Assembly: GCA_900549405.1 (NCBI GenBank)
Contig: URNZ01000041.1
Location: 1 to 17,706, forward strand
Length of the DNA: 17,706 bases
DNA from: an uncultured Eubacteriales bacterium
GTDB taxonomy: Bacteria; Bacillota; Clostridia; Oscillospirales; Oscillospiraceae
Direction of reading: 5' to 3'
Of the stretch, positions 7,661 through 13,911 are shown one piece after another. A model generated the notes under the pieces. That model was not told the DNA's origin, did no database searches, and saw nothing but the letters and a program-made list of their open reading frames with translations. How positions within the stretch are numbered: position 1 is the first letter of the stretch; each line of letters begins with the position of its first letter. The position numbers and the translations under genes were made by a program.

Positions 7661-8257
7661 ATGGCTGTCAATTTACAAAAGACGGAGTTTATTCTCTCCG
7701 CCGCCTCCCCCAAGGACTTCCTGCGGGACGGACTGCCCCAGATCGCCTTTGCCGGGCGGTCTAACGTGGGCAAGTCGTCGGTGATCAACCGGCTGCTGAA
7801 CCGGAAGAACTTCGCCCGGGTGGGGGCCGCCCCCGGCAAGACCATCCACATCAACTATTTCAAGATCGACGGGGCCTTCTATCTGGTGGACCTGCCCGGC
7901 TATGGCTATGCCAAGGTGTCCAAAAGCGAGCGGGATCGGTGGGGCAAGCTGATGGAGACCTATTTCGCCCACCCGGAGCTGATGACCATGGGCGTGATGA
8001 TCGTGGATTCCCGGCACAAGCCCACGGCGGACGACTGCACCATGGCCCAGTGGTTCAAGGACACGGGCCGCCCCATGGTGGTGGTGGCCAACAAGCTGGA
8101 CAAGCTGAAAAAGAGCGAGATCCAGCCCAACCTGGACCAGATCCGTCTGACCCTGGAGCTGGAGGAAGATGTGCCCGTCATTCCCTTCTCCGCCGAGAAG
8201 GGGGACGGACGGCAGGACCTGCTGAGCGCCATCTTCGCCGCCGCTGAAGTGAACTGA
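7661..8257 (+). CDS. engB: Ribosome biogenesis GTP-binding protein EngB (YsxC/YihA)
   Basis: EngB is a small GTPase needed for late assembly of the 50S ribosomal subunit and is essential in Bacillus subtilis. The 198-residue product carries the full set of G motifs: G1 GRSNVGKSS at 32-40, the PGKT switch near 58-61, G3 DLPGYGYAK at 77-85, G4 NKLDK at 144-148 and G5 SAEK at 177-180. Length and motif order are those of the single-domain TrmE-Era-EngA-EngB-Septin branch. The ribosome site AAGGAGGA overlaps the lon stop codon, so it is almost certainly cotranscribed with lon. The same lon-engB adjacency occurs in Bacillus subtilis. A GC-rich hairpin after the stop probably marks the end of this block. 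Confidence 0.97.
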   Translation: MAVNLQKTEFILSAASPKDFLRDGLPQIAFAGRSNVGKSSVINRLLNRKNFARVGAAPGKTIHINYFKIDGAFYLVDLPGYGYAKVSKSERDRWGKLMETYFAHPELMTMGVMIVDSRHKPTADDCTMAQWFKDTGRPMVVVANKLDKLKKSEIQPNLDQIRLTLELEEDVPVIPFSAEKGDGRQDLLSAIFAAAEVN

Positions 8258-8270
8258 GCAAAAAGAGATC

Positions 8271-8310
8271 GCGCCGCCCCGGCGTCTGGAAGCAGATACC
8301 GGGGCGGCGC
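8271..8310 (+). terminator. Candidate terminator hairpin after engB
   Basis: A perfect 12-bp stem, GCGCCGCCCCGG / CCGGGGCGGCGC, has a 16-base loop and starts 13 bases after the engB stop. TTGCCG rather than a T-run follows on the plus strand, while an A-run (AAAAAGAGA) precedes it. Read from the minus strand, the A-run becomes a T-run a few bases past the stem. It fits the operon boundary before the scpA promoter, but its strength as a plus-strand terminator is doubtful. Confidence 0.5.
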
Positions 8311-8332
8311 TTGCCGCCTGGAGAAATGATTC

Positions 8333-8361
8333 TTGTGTTCAGCGGCGGTTTCTGGTATACT
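8333..8361 (+). promoter_or_regulatory. Sigma-A-like promoter for the scpA operon
   Basis: TTGTGT (8333-8338) is followed after exactly 17 bases by TATACT (8356-8361), with TG at 8353-8354 forming an extended -10. Transcription would begin near 8368, about 43 bases before the scpA start, within an AT-rich leader. This is one of the best promoter matches in the window. Confidence 0.75.
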
Positions 8362-8398
8362 ATTTTGTGATTTATCCGCTGTTTTTGCGTTTTGCGCT

Positions 8399-8406
8399 GG
8401 AGGTGA
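8399..8406 (+). promoter_or_regulatory. Ribosome binding site selecting the TTG start of scpA
   Basis: GGAGGTGA ends 4 bases before TTG at 8411. The longer frame starting at 8333 would begin inside the promoter, so the TTG is the likely start. Confidence 0.75.
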
Positions 8407-8410
8407 GCCG

Positions 8411-9199
8411 TTGGACGGACCGGTCTACCACCTGGAAGGGGTGGTGAAGGCGAAGGAAGCCGGGATGGAGGACTTTGTGGGCCCCCTGGACCTGATCCTC
8501 CATCTGCTGACCAAGAACAAAATGGAGATACAGGACATTCAGCTCTCCCTGATCCTGGACCAATATCTGGCCTGGATGGACCGGCGGCGGGAGCTGGACC
8601 TGGAGGTGGCCAGCGAGTTTGTGGCCATGGCCTCTCACCTGGTGTATATCAAGACCCGGATGCTGCTGTCCATCCACGACGAGGAGGCTCTGTCCGAGCT
8701 GGAACAGCTCATTGCGACCCTCCAGGCCCACCAGCGGCAGGAGGACTATTTCCGCCTGCGAAAGGTCCTGCCCCAGCTGGAGGAGGACTTTCAGCGGGGC
8801 CAAGACTATCTGACCAAGACGCCGGAGGTGCTGACGCCGGACCGGAACGTGCGCTATGGCCACTCCGGGCAGGACCTATATCGGATCATGGTGAATATCC
8901 TCCGCCGGGGCGGGGATAAAGTGCCCCCCATGAACGCCTTTCAGGGCATCGTGGGCCGGGAACCCTATCCTGTGGCCCAGAAGGCGGGGGAGGTGCTCCG
9001 CCGGTTGCTGGAGCTGGGCTCGGCGGGCCTGCGGGCCCTGTTTCGCCAGGCCCGCAGCCGCACAGAGGTGGTGGCCACCTTTTTGGCGGTGCTGGAGCTG
9101 TGCAAAAACCACCGGCTCCATCTGTCCGGCGACGGGGCGGACTGCACCGTGACCTATGTGGAAGACCAGCCGCCGGAGGAGCCGGAGAACCCCGGCTGA
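8411..9199 (+). CDS. scpA: Segregation and condensation protein A (kleisin partner of SMC)
   Basis: ScpA is the kleisin that bridges the SMC dimer heads and, with ScpB, helps compact and separate chromosomes. The 262-residue product (from TTG at 8411) has the family's N-terminal signature FVGPLDLILHLL at residues 22-33 (FEGPLDLLLHL in most members). The helical segment EVASEFVAMASHLVYIKTRMLL follows, and the C-terminal winged-helix region includes RTEVVATFLAVLELCKNH. The first 20 or so residues (MDGPVYHLEGVVKAKEAG) are longer than in many homologues; an internal start at the ATG of Met19 (8465) is possible but lacks a comparable ribosome site. scpB follows after 22 bases, as in most Firmicutes. 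The identity is secure; the exact start is moderately so. Confidence 0.93.
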   Translation: MDGPVYHLEGVVKAKEAGMEDFVGPLDLILHLLTKNKMEIQDIQLSLILDQYLAWMDRRRELDLEVASEFVAMASHLVYIKTRMLLSIHDEEALSELEQLIATLQAHQRQEDYFRLRKVLPQLEEDFQRGQDYLTKTPEVLTPDRNVRYGHSGQDLYRIMVNILRRGGDKVPPMNAFQGIVGREPYPVAQKAGEVLRRLLELGSAGLRALFRQARSRTEVVATFLAVLELCKNHRLHLSGDGADCTVTYVEDQPPEEPENPG

Positions 9200-9221
9200 C
9201 CGAAGAGAGGAGGCCGCCTGA

Positions 9222-9836
9222 ATGGAATACGGACAACTGAAGCGCGCCCTGGAGGGCGTCCTCTTTGCCGCCGGGGAGCCGGTGACCGCCCAGCGGCTGT
9301 GCCTGGGGCTGGAGACGGACAGGACCACCCTGGACCAGGCGGCCCGGGAGCTGGCGGAGGAGTATGAGCGGGAGAAGCGGGGCGTCCGACTGCTGCGGCT
9401 GGAGCACAGCTATCAGCTCTGTTCCGCCCCGGAACAGGCCGCTATTATCCGCCGGACATTGGAGAGCCGAAAGCCCCCCAAGCTGTCTCAGCCCGCCCTG
9501 GAGGTGCTGGCGGTGGTGGCCTATTTCCAGCCGGTGACCCGGGCCTATATCGACCAGATCCGGGGGGTGGACAGCGCCTACACCGTGGGCCTGCTGCTGG
9601 AACGGGAGCTGATCGAGGAGGCGGGGCGGCTGTCCGTCCCCGGGCGGCCCGTGCTGCTGCGCACCACCAAGACCTTTTTGCGCTCCTTCGGGCTGAGCGA
9701 TCTGGATGAGCTGCCCACCCTGCCTGACCTGTCCAAAGAGGGGGAGCAGACCACCCTGGACCTGAAGGCAGCCATCCACCGCCTGGAGGAGGAGCAGGAG
9801 CTGGAGGCGGGGGCGTCCCCCGGACAGGACCCGTGA
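9222..9836 (+). CDS. scpB: Segregation and condensation protein B
   Basis: ScpB binds the middle of ScpA as a dimer and completes the SMC-ScpAB complex. The 204-residue product has the two winged-helix domains of the family. The best-conserved part is the second: LEVLAVVAYFQPVTRAYID, then IRGVDSAYTVG, LIEEAGRL, PGRPVLLRTTKTFL and FGLSDLDELPTLP at about residues 88-167. The C-terminal 35 residues are acidic and probably flexible. The ATG at 9222 is preceded by GAGAGGAGG. The stop codon overlaps the GTG of the next gene in a GTGA, so translation of the membrane protein downstream is probably coupled to scpB. Confidence 0.96.
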   Translation: MEYGQLKRALEGVLFAAGEPVTAQRLCLGLETDRTTLDQAARELAEEYEREKRGVRLLRLEHSYQLCSAPEQAAIIRRTLESRKPPKLSQPALEVLAVVAYFQPVTRAYIDQIRGVDSAYTVGLLLERELIEEAGRLSVPGRPVLLRTTKTFLRSFGLSDLDELPTLPDLSKEGEQTTLDLKAAIHRLEEEQELEAGASPGQDP

Positions 9837-10465
9837 GGGGGCTGGCCATCGCCGCCGTCATCCTGGCGTTGCTGCTGCTGATCGGGTTCATCCCCCTGGG
9901 CGGCGGCGGGACATATGACAGCGGGGGAGCTACGTTGTGGCTGCGGCTTGGCCCAGTGCGGGTGACGCTGCTGCCCCGAAAGCCCAAAAAGCAGAAGAAA
10001 GCAAAGCCCAAAAAGACGAAGCAAGAGCCGGAACAGCCCAAGCAGGCACAGTCGGAGAAACAAAAGCTCACCCTGGGCGGCAGCCTGGCCTATGCCAAGG
10101 CCCTGCTGCCCCTGGCCCTGGAGTGTGCCCGGCGGGTGTGGGGGGCCATCTATCTGAACACCCTGTATCTGGAGCTTCAGGTGGGGGCGGAGGACCCAGG
10201 GGAGGCCGCCATGGCCTATGGCCGGGCCAACGCCGCCCTGGGGGCCATTTGGACGCCCTTGGTCCGGGCCTTTCATGTAAAGGACGGCCACGCCCGGGTG
10301 AATCTGGATTTTGACCGGAAAGAGCCCGCCCTGTACGCCAGGGCGGAGCTGTCCATCCGGCTGGGCCAGGCCCTGTGGCTGGGGCTGTATTTCGGCCTGA
10401 AGGCCCTGAGAGCGCTCCTGCGGGTGAAAAACGAGAAAAAACAGCAGCAGAGAAAGGCGGCTTAA
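9833..10465 (+). CDS. DUF2953 (YtfI-like) membrane-anchored protein
   Basis: This 210-residue protein of unknown function matches what I recognise as DUF2953, the YtfI family of spore-formers. A single N-terminal membrane segment covers about residues 3-21 (rich in Leu, Ile and Ala). A short stretch typical of the family follows (LWLRLGPVRVTLLP). Next is a strongly basic, low-complexity linker at about 49-80 (KPKKQKKAKPKKTKQ), then a mixed domain with a Leu/Ala-rich, possibly membrane-associated helix near residues 176-198. The GTG start overlaps the scpB stop by four bases. In other Firmicutes the family sits beside gerW/ytfJ, exactly as here, suggesting the two work together at a membrane during sporulation; this is inference from gene pairing. 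The basic linker is longer than I would expect. Confidence 0.8.
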   Translation: MRGLAIAAVILALLLLIGFIPLGGGGTYDSGGATLWLRLGPVRVTLLPRKPKKQKKAKPKKTKQEPEQPKQAQSEKQKLTLGGSLAYAKALLPLALECARRVWGAIYLNTLYLELQVGAEDPGEAAMAYGRANAALGAIWTPLVRAFHVKDGHARVNLDFDRKEPALYARAELSIRLGQALWLGLYFGLKALRALLRVKNEKKQQQRKAA

Positions 10466-10467
10466 AC

Positions 10468-10881
10468 ATGGAAAACAACCATCCTCTAAGCGAACTGATG
10501 CGCACCACCCTGGACAGCGTCCGGGCTATGGCCGACGCCAACACCATTGTGGGCGCGCCCATCCAGGCGGACGGGGTGACGCTGATCCCCGTGTCTAAGC
10601 TGTCCTTCGGCGTGGCCGGGGGCGGCACGGAGTTCACCACCAAAAAGCAGCCCGCCGGAGACAACTCCTTCGGCGGCGGCAGCGGAGCCAGCGCCAAGCT
10701 GGAGCCGGTGGCCTTTCTGGTGGTGCGGGAGGGCGGCGTGAAGCTGCTGCCCGTGGCCCCGCCCCCCGCCACCACGGCGGACCGGGTCATCGAAGCGGTA
10801 CCCGAGGTGGTGGACAAAGTGACCAGCTTTATCAAGGACCAGCAGGACCGCAAGGACAAGGCGGCGGACCTGGCCGACTGA
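10468..10881 (+). CDS. GerW family sporulation protein (YtfJ-like)
   Basis: The 137-residue product belongs to the GerW/YtfJ sporulation family, known from Bacillus as a spore protein linked to lysozyme-sensitive or L-alanine-dependent germination. Visible family features are an N-terminal helix (HPLSELMRTTLDSVRAMADA) followed by NTIVGAPIQADGVTLIPVSKLSFGV. A Gly/Ser-rich segment around residues 65-74 (FGGGSGASAK) and PVAFLVVREGGVKLLPV come next. The last 20 residues are charged (KDQQDRKDKAADLAD). No signal peptide is seen. It starts 3 bases after the DUF2953 stop with a weak AAAGGCGG site, consistent with coupling. Its presence is the clearest evidence in the window that the organism descends from endospore formers. 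Confidence 0.9.
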   Translation: MENNHPLSELMRTTLDSVRAMADANTIVGAPIQADGVTLIPVSKLSFGVAGGGTEFTTKKQPAGDNSFGGGSGASAKLEPVAFLVVREGGVKLLPVAPPPATTADRVIEAVPEVVDKVTSFIKDQQDRKDKAADLAD

Positions 10882-11008
10882 AACTGCCTGCAATAGAAGA
10901 GCCGCCGCCCCGCCATACTAACCACATCTGGATCGCTCCCAATTTTTTTGGATATCCCGCCCCGCAGGGGAATGGGAAACCAGAGAATATCACGGGAGCT
11001 GGATCGAA

Positions 11009-11018
11009 AAGGATGTGA
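11009..11018 (+). promoter_or_regulatory. Ribosome binding site supporting a TTG start for the carboxypeptidase
   Basis: AAGGATGTGA differs by one base from the ideal AAGGAGGTGA and ends 5 bases before TTG at 11024. The alternative GTG at 11015 lies inside this site and is therefore unlikely to be the start. Confidence 0.65.
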
Positions 11019-11023
11019 GCGCG

Positions 11024-12148
11024 TTGAAGCGATATGTGTATGCCGCGGCGGCCCTTTTGCTGCTGTGGACCGGGGTACCCCAGGCGGGGGCGGTGGATTG
11101 CTCCGCTATATCTGCCGTGGTGATGGAGGCGGAGACCGGGCGGGTGCTGTATGAAAAGCAGGCCCACCAGCGGCGGCCCATCGCCAGCATCACAAAGCTG
11201 ATGACTGCCTTGGTCGCCCTGGACTCGGGGCACGAGCTGGACGAGGAAGTGACCATCCGGCCGGAGTGGACGGGAATCGAGGGGTCCTCCCTCTATCTGG
11301 CTCCGGGGGAGACGGTCCGCCTGGAGACCCTGCTGTATGGGCTGATGCTCCGCTCGGGCAACGACGGGGCGGAGGCCATCGCCGGGTGGTGCGGCGGCAG
11401 CCGGGAGGAATTTATTGCCCGGATGAATCAAAAGGCCGCCCAGCTGGGCATGGGGGACAGCCAGTTTGCCGACCCCAGCGGCCTGTCGGATGAAAACCAC
11501 TGGTCCAGCGCCTATGACATGGCCCTGCTGGCCCGGGCCTGTCTGGCACAGCCGGAGCTTGCCAAGATCGTCGCCACCAAGGCCATCACCCTGGAGGGGC
11601 GGGCTTTTGTAAACCACAACAAGCTGCTGTGGCGCTATCCCGGCTGCGTGGGGATGAAGACGGGCTTTACCAAGCAGGCGGGGCGGACGTTAGTGTCCGC
11701 CGCAGAGCGGGAGGGGATGACCCTCATCTGCGTCACCCTCCACGACCCGGACGACTGGGCCGACCACGCCGCCCTGCTGGACTGGGCCTTTGCCCGCTTC
11801 TCCATGCAGACGGTGGTCCAGGCGGGGGAGACGCTGTGCCGTCTGCCCGTGACCGGCAGTCTGCTGCCCTTTGGTCCCGCCGTGGCGGGGGAGGGGGCGA
11901 TTCTCTGCCTGGCGGAGGGGGAGCAGCCCCGGCTGCGGCTGGAGCTGGACCGGACTACGCTTGCCGCTCCGGTGGCGGCGGGGGAGAGGCTGGGCCGGGC
12001 CATATACGAACTGAACGGCGCGGAGCTTGCCGCCGTCCCTGTGGAGACGGGGTGTGCTCTGCCCGACCTGACCCCGCCCAGGCGGGGGCCGCTGGCCTGG
12101 CTGCAAGGGCGGCTGGGCGGCGCTGGGAAAACAATGACCGGAGGATGA
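11024..12148 (+). CDS. D-alanyl-D-alanine carboxypeptidase (penicillin-binding protein 5 type)
   Basis: This serine peptidase removes the terminal D-Ala from peptidoglycan stem peptides outside the membrane. From the TTG at 11024 the product is 374 residues. It begins with a signal peptide (KRYVYAAAALLLLW, likely cut after QAGA near residue 23). The penicillin-binding motifs are complete: SITK with Ser55 and Lys58, SGN at 111-113 and KTG at 212-214. A smaller C-terminal beta domain follows. The C-terminus (PLAWLQGRLGG) may be a weak amphipathic membrane anchor. It resembles DacF/DacB of spore-formers, and its position after gerW suggests a role in spore cortex or growth-phase wall trimming, but the sequence does not decide between these. 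The gap upstream (10882-11023) holds no promoter I trust. rluB begins 3 bases after the stop. Confidence 0.93.
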   Translation: MKRYVYAAAALLLLWTGVPQAGAVDCSAISAVVMEAETGRVLYEKQAHQRRPIASITKLMTALVALDSGHELDEEVTIRPEWTGIEGSSLYLAPGETVRLETLLYGLMLRSGNDGAEAIAGWCGGSREEFIARMNQKAAQLGMGDSQFADPSGLSDENHWSSAYDMALLARACLAQPELAKIVATKAITLEGRAFVNHNKLLWRYPGCVGMKTGFTKQAGRTLVSAAEREGMTLICVTLHDPDDWADHAALLDWAFARFSMQTVVQAGETLCRLPVTGSLLPFGPAVAGEGAILCLAEGEQPRLRLELDRTTLAAPVAAGERLGRAIYELNGAELAAVPVETGCALPDLTPPRRGPLAWLQGRLGGAGKTMTGG

Positions 12149-12151
12149 ACC

Positions 12152-12862
12152 ATGGAAGAGCGGCTGCAAAAACTGATCTCCGCCAGCGGACTGACCTCCC
12201 GCCGGGGGGCGGAGGACTGGATCACGGCGGGCCGGGTCACGGTGAACGGCCAGGTGGCCGCCCTGGGAGACAAGGCCGACTTAGCCCGCGACCAGGTGCT
12301 GGTGGATGGCCGCCCGCTGCCCCGAAAGCAGGCGGACCGGCGGACCTATCTCATGCTGAACAAGCCCCGGGGCTATGTGTCCACCCTGTCTGACGAGAAG
12401 GGGCGGAGAACGGTGGCCCAGCTGGTGTCCGGCTGCGGCTGCCGGGTGTGGCCTGTGGGGCGGCTGGACATGGACTCGGAGGGTCTGCTGCTGCTCACCG
12501 ACGACGGGGAGCTGACCCACCGTCTCATCCACCCCAGCCACCAGGTGGAGAAGGAATACCTGGTGTGGGTGACGGGGGACGTGGACCGGGCCCTGCCCAT
12601 CCTGTCCGGGCCTATGGAGCTGGACGGGGAGCCTTTGGCCCCCGCCCAGGTGCGCCGGGGCAGGACGGGCGGCGGCGTGAGCCAGCTGTCCATCGTCATC
12701 CACCAGGGGAAGAACCGCCAGGTGCGGCGGATGTGCGCCCAGGCGGGGCTGACGGTGAAGCGGCTCAAGCGGGTGCGGGAGGGCCGGGTGACCCTGGACC
12801 GGACCCTGGCCCCCGGGGCCTGGCGCAGGCTGACGGAGGAGGAGCTTGCGCTGCTGCGGTGA
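12152..12862 (+). CDS. 23S rRNA pseudouridine synthase, RsuA/RluB family
   Basis: The 236-residue enzyme converts a uridine in ribosomal RNA to pseudouridine. An N-terminal S4 RNA-binding domain (about residues 2-60, LQKLISASGLTSRRGAEDWI) precedes the catalytic domain. That domain has the family signature GRLDMDSEGLLLLT, with catalytic Asp106, and the C-terminal block GKNRQVRRMCAQAG. The S4 domain and the RLD motif place it in the RsuA/RluB/RluE/RluF group. RluB (23S rRNA) is likeliest because in spore-formers rluB lies close to dacB and scpAB, as it does here. The ATG at 12152 has GGAGGA overlapping the carboxypeptidase stop, so it is the last gene of this operon. In Bacillus subtilis spmA and spmB lie between dacB and rluB; they are absent here. 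Confidence 0.93.
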   Translation: MEERLQKLISASGLTSRRGAEDWITAGRVTVNGQVAALGDKADLARDQVLVDGRPLPRKQADRRTYLMLNKPRGYVSTLSDEKGRRTVAQLVSGCGCRVWPVGRLDMDSEGLLLLTDDGELTHRLIHPSHQVEKEYLVWVTGDVDRALPILSGPMELDGEPLAPAQVRRGRTGGGVSQLSIVIHQGKNRQVRRMCAQAGLTVKRLKRVREGRVTLDRTLAPGAWRRLTEEELALLR

Positions 12863-12925
12863 AGGCCGGAACGAAATTTTACCGGACACCATGAACAAAA
12901 CAGCGGCCCATTTCGGGCCAAAAGG

Positions 12926-12975
12926 GTGCTTTTTGCAGAGAAGATGGAATTCCTGCAAAAAGCACTTGCATTTTT
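12926..12975 (+). terminator. 13-bp perfect inverted repeat downstream of rluB: candidate terminator or operator
   Basis: GTGCTTTTTGCAG (12926-12938) and CTGCAAAAAGCAC (12953-12965) pair perfectly around a 14-base loop, extendable by two G-T pairs. TTGCA and then TTTTT at 12971-12975 follow. As RNA it can end the scpA-rluB transcript. Its right arm also abuts the -35 of the next promoter, so it could equally be a protein-binding site. A smaller alternative hairpin, TGCAA/TTGCA (12954-12970), sits directly before the T-run. Confidence 0.55.
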
Positions 12976-12994
12976 CTGGGGAACACGGTAAGAT
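12966..12994 (+). promoter_or_regulatory. Candidate promoter for the rpiR-type regulator
   Basis: TTGCAT (12966-12971) and TAAGAT (12989-12994) are spaced by 17 bases. The -35 is weak (three of six), which fits a regulated promoter. The start point would fall near 13001 and the AT-rich leader to the ATG is about 47 bases. Confidence 0.5.
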
Positions 12995-13047
12995 AACAGT
13001 GAGCACTTTTTTGTTTTGTTTTGGAGAAAGTCTGGAGATGATGAAAC

Positions 13048-13911
13048 ATGAATCAAGATATTCTTGCGTTGATTCAGGAAAATATGAACACCTTTTCCAA
13101 GGGCCAGAAGCGCATCGCCGCCTTTATTCTGGACTCCTATGACAAGGCCGCCTTGATGACGGCCAGCCGCCTGGGAAAGAAAGTGGGCGTGAGCGAGTCC
13201 ACCGTGGTGCGTTTTGCCGCCGAGCTGGGCTATGACGGTTACCCGGATATGCAGAAGTCCTTGCAAAAAATGATCCGCAACCGGCTGACCTCCGTCCAGC
13301 GCATCGAGGTGACCAACGACCGCATTGGCGACCAGGACCTGGTGTCCATGGTCCTTCAGTCGGACATGGAGAAGATTCGTCTGACCCTGGAGGAGCTGGA
13401 CCGCAGCGCCTTTGACAACGCGGTGAAGGCCATCGTGTCCGCCAAGCGCATCTACATCATCGGCGTGCGCTCCTCCGCCGCCATCGCCTCCTTCCTGGGC
13501 TTCTATTTCAACCTGATCTTTGACAACGTGGTCAATGTCACCGCCGGCACCGCCAGCGAGATGTTCGAGCATCTGCTGCGGGTGGGGGAGGACGACGTGG
13601 TCATCGGCGTCAGCTTCCCCCGGTATTCCAGCCGCACCGTCCAGGCCATGAGCTTTGCCCGGGACCGGAAGGCCACCACCGTGGCCATCACCGACAGCGA
13701 GGCGTCCCCTCTGGCCCCCATCTGCAAGTATACCCTGAAGGCCCGCAGCGACATGGCCTCCTTCGGCGACTCGTTAGTGGCCCCCCTGTCCCTGGTGAAC
13801 GCCCTGCTGGTGGCGGTGAGCCGGGCGAAGAACGACGACCTGGCCAACACCTTCCAGACCCTGGAGCGCATCTGGGAGGACTATGGCGTGTATGAGAAGG
13901 TGCAGGAGTGA
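13048..13911 (+). CDS. MurR/RpiR family transcriptional regulator
   Basis: The 287-residue protein combines an N-terminal RpiR-type helix-turn-helix domain (about 1-77) with a SIS sugar-isomerase-like domain (about 120-255). The first carries RIAAFILDSYDKAALMTA, then VGVSESTVVRFAAELGYDGY. The second begins SAKRIYIIGVRSSAAIASF and contains SFPRYSSRTVQAM and AITDSEASPLA. RpiR-type proteins sense phosphosugars through the SIS domain and repress or activate sugar genes. No sugar-pathway gene lies in the window, so the ligand is unknown. The ATG at 13048 follows TCTGGAGATGATG. Its stop overlaps the GTG of the flavoprotein gene, so the two are translationally coupled. The perfect inverted repeat just upstream is a possible target for autoregulation. 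Confidence 0.94.
   Translation: MNQDILALIQENMNTFSKGQKRIAAFILDSYDKAALMTASRLGKKVGVSESTVVRFAAELGYDGYPDMQKSLQKMIRNRLTSVQRIEVTNDRIGDQDLVSMVLQSDMEKIRLTLEELDRSAFDNAVKAIVSAKRIYIIGVRSSAAIASFLGFYFNLIFDNVVNVTAGTASEMFEHLLRVGEDDVVIGVSFPRYSSRTVQAMSFARDRKATTVAITDSEASPLAPICKYTLKARSDMASFGDSLVAPLSLVNALLVAVSRAKNDDLANTFQTLERIWEDYGVYEKVQE

Noticed and set aside
10882..11023. Terminator or riboswitch in the gap before the carboxypeptidase
   Set aside because: A T-run (AATTTTTTTGG) and small GC stems (CCCCGCAGGGG) are present, but no stem is placed directly before the T-run and no known riboswitch pattern is recognisable.
12891..13142. Small open frame across the gap before the regulator
   Set aside because: It has no ribosome site, runs through the inverted repeat and promoter, and overlaps the regulator gene in another frame.
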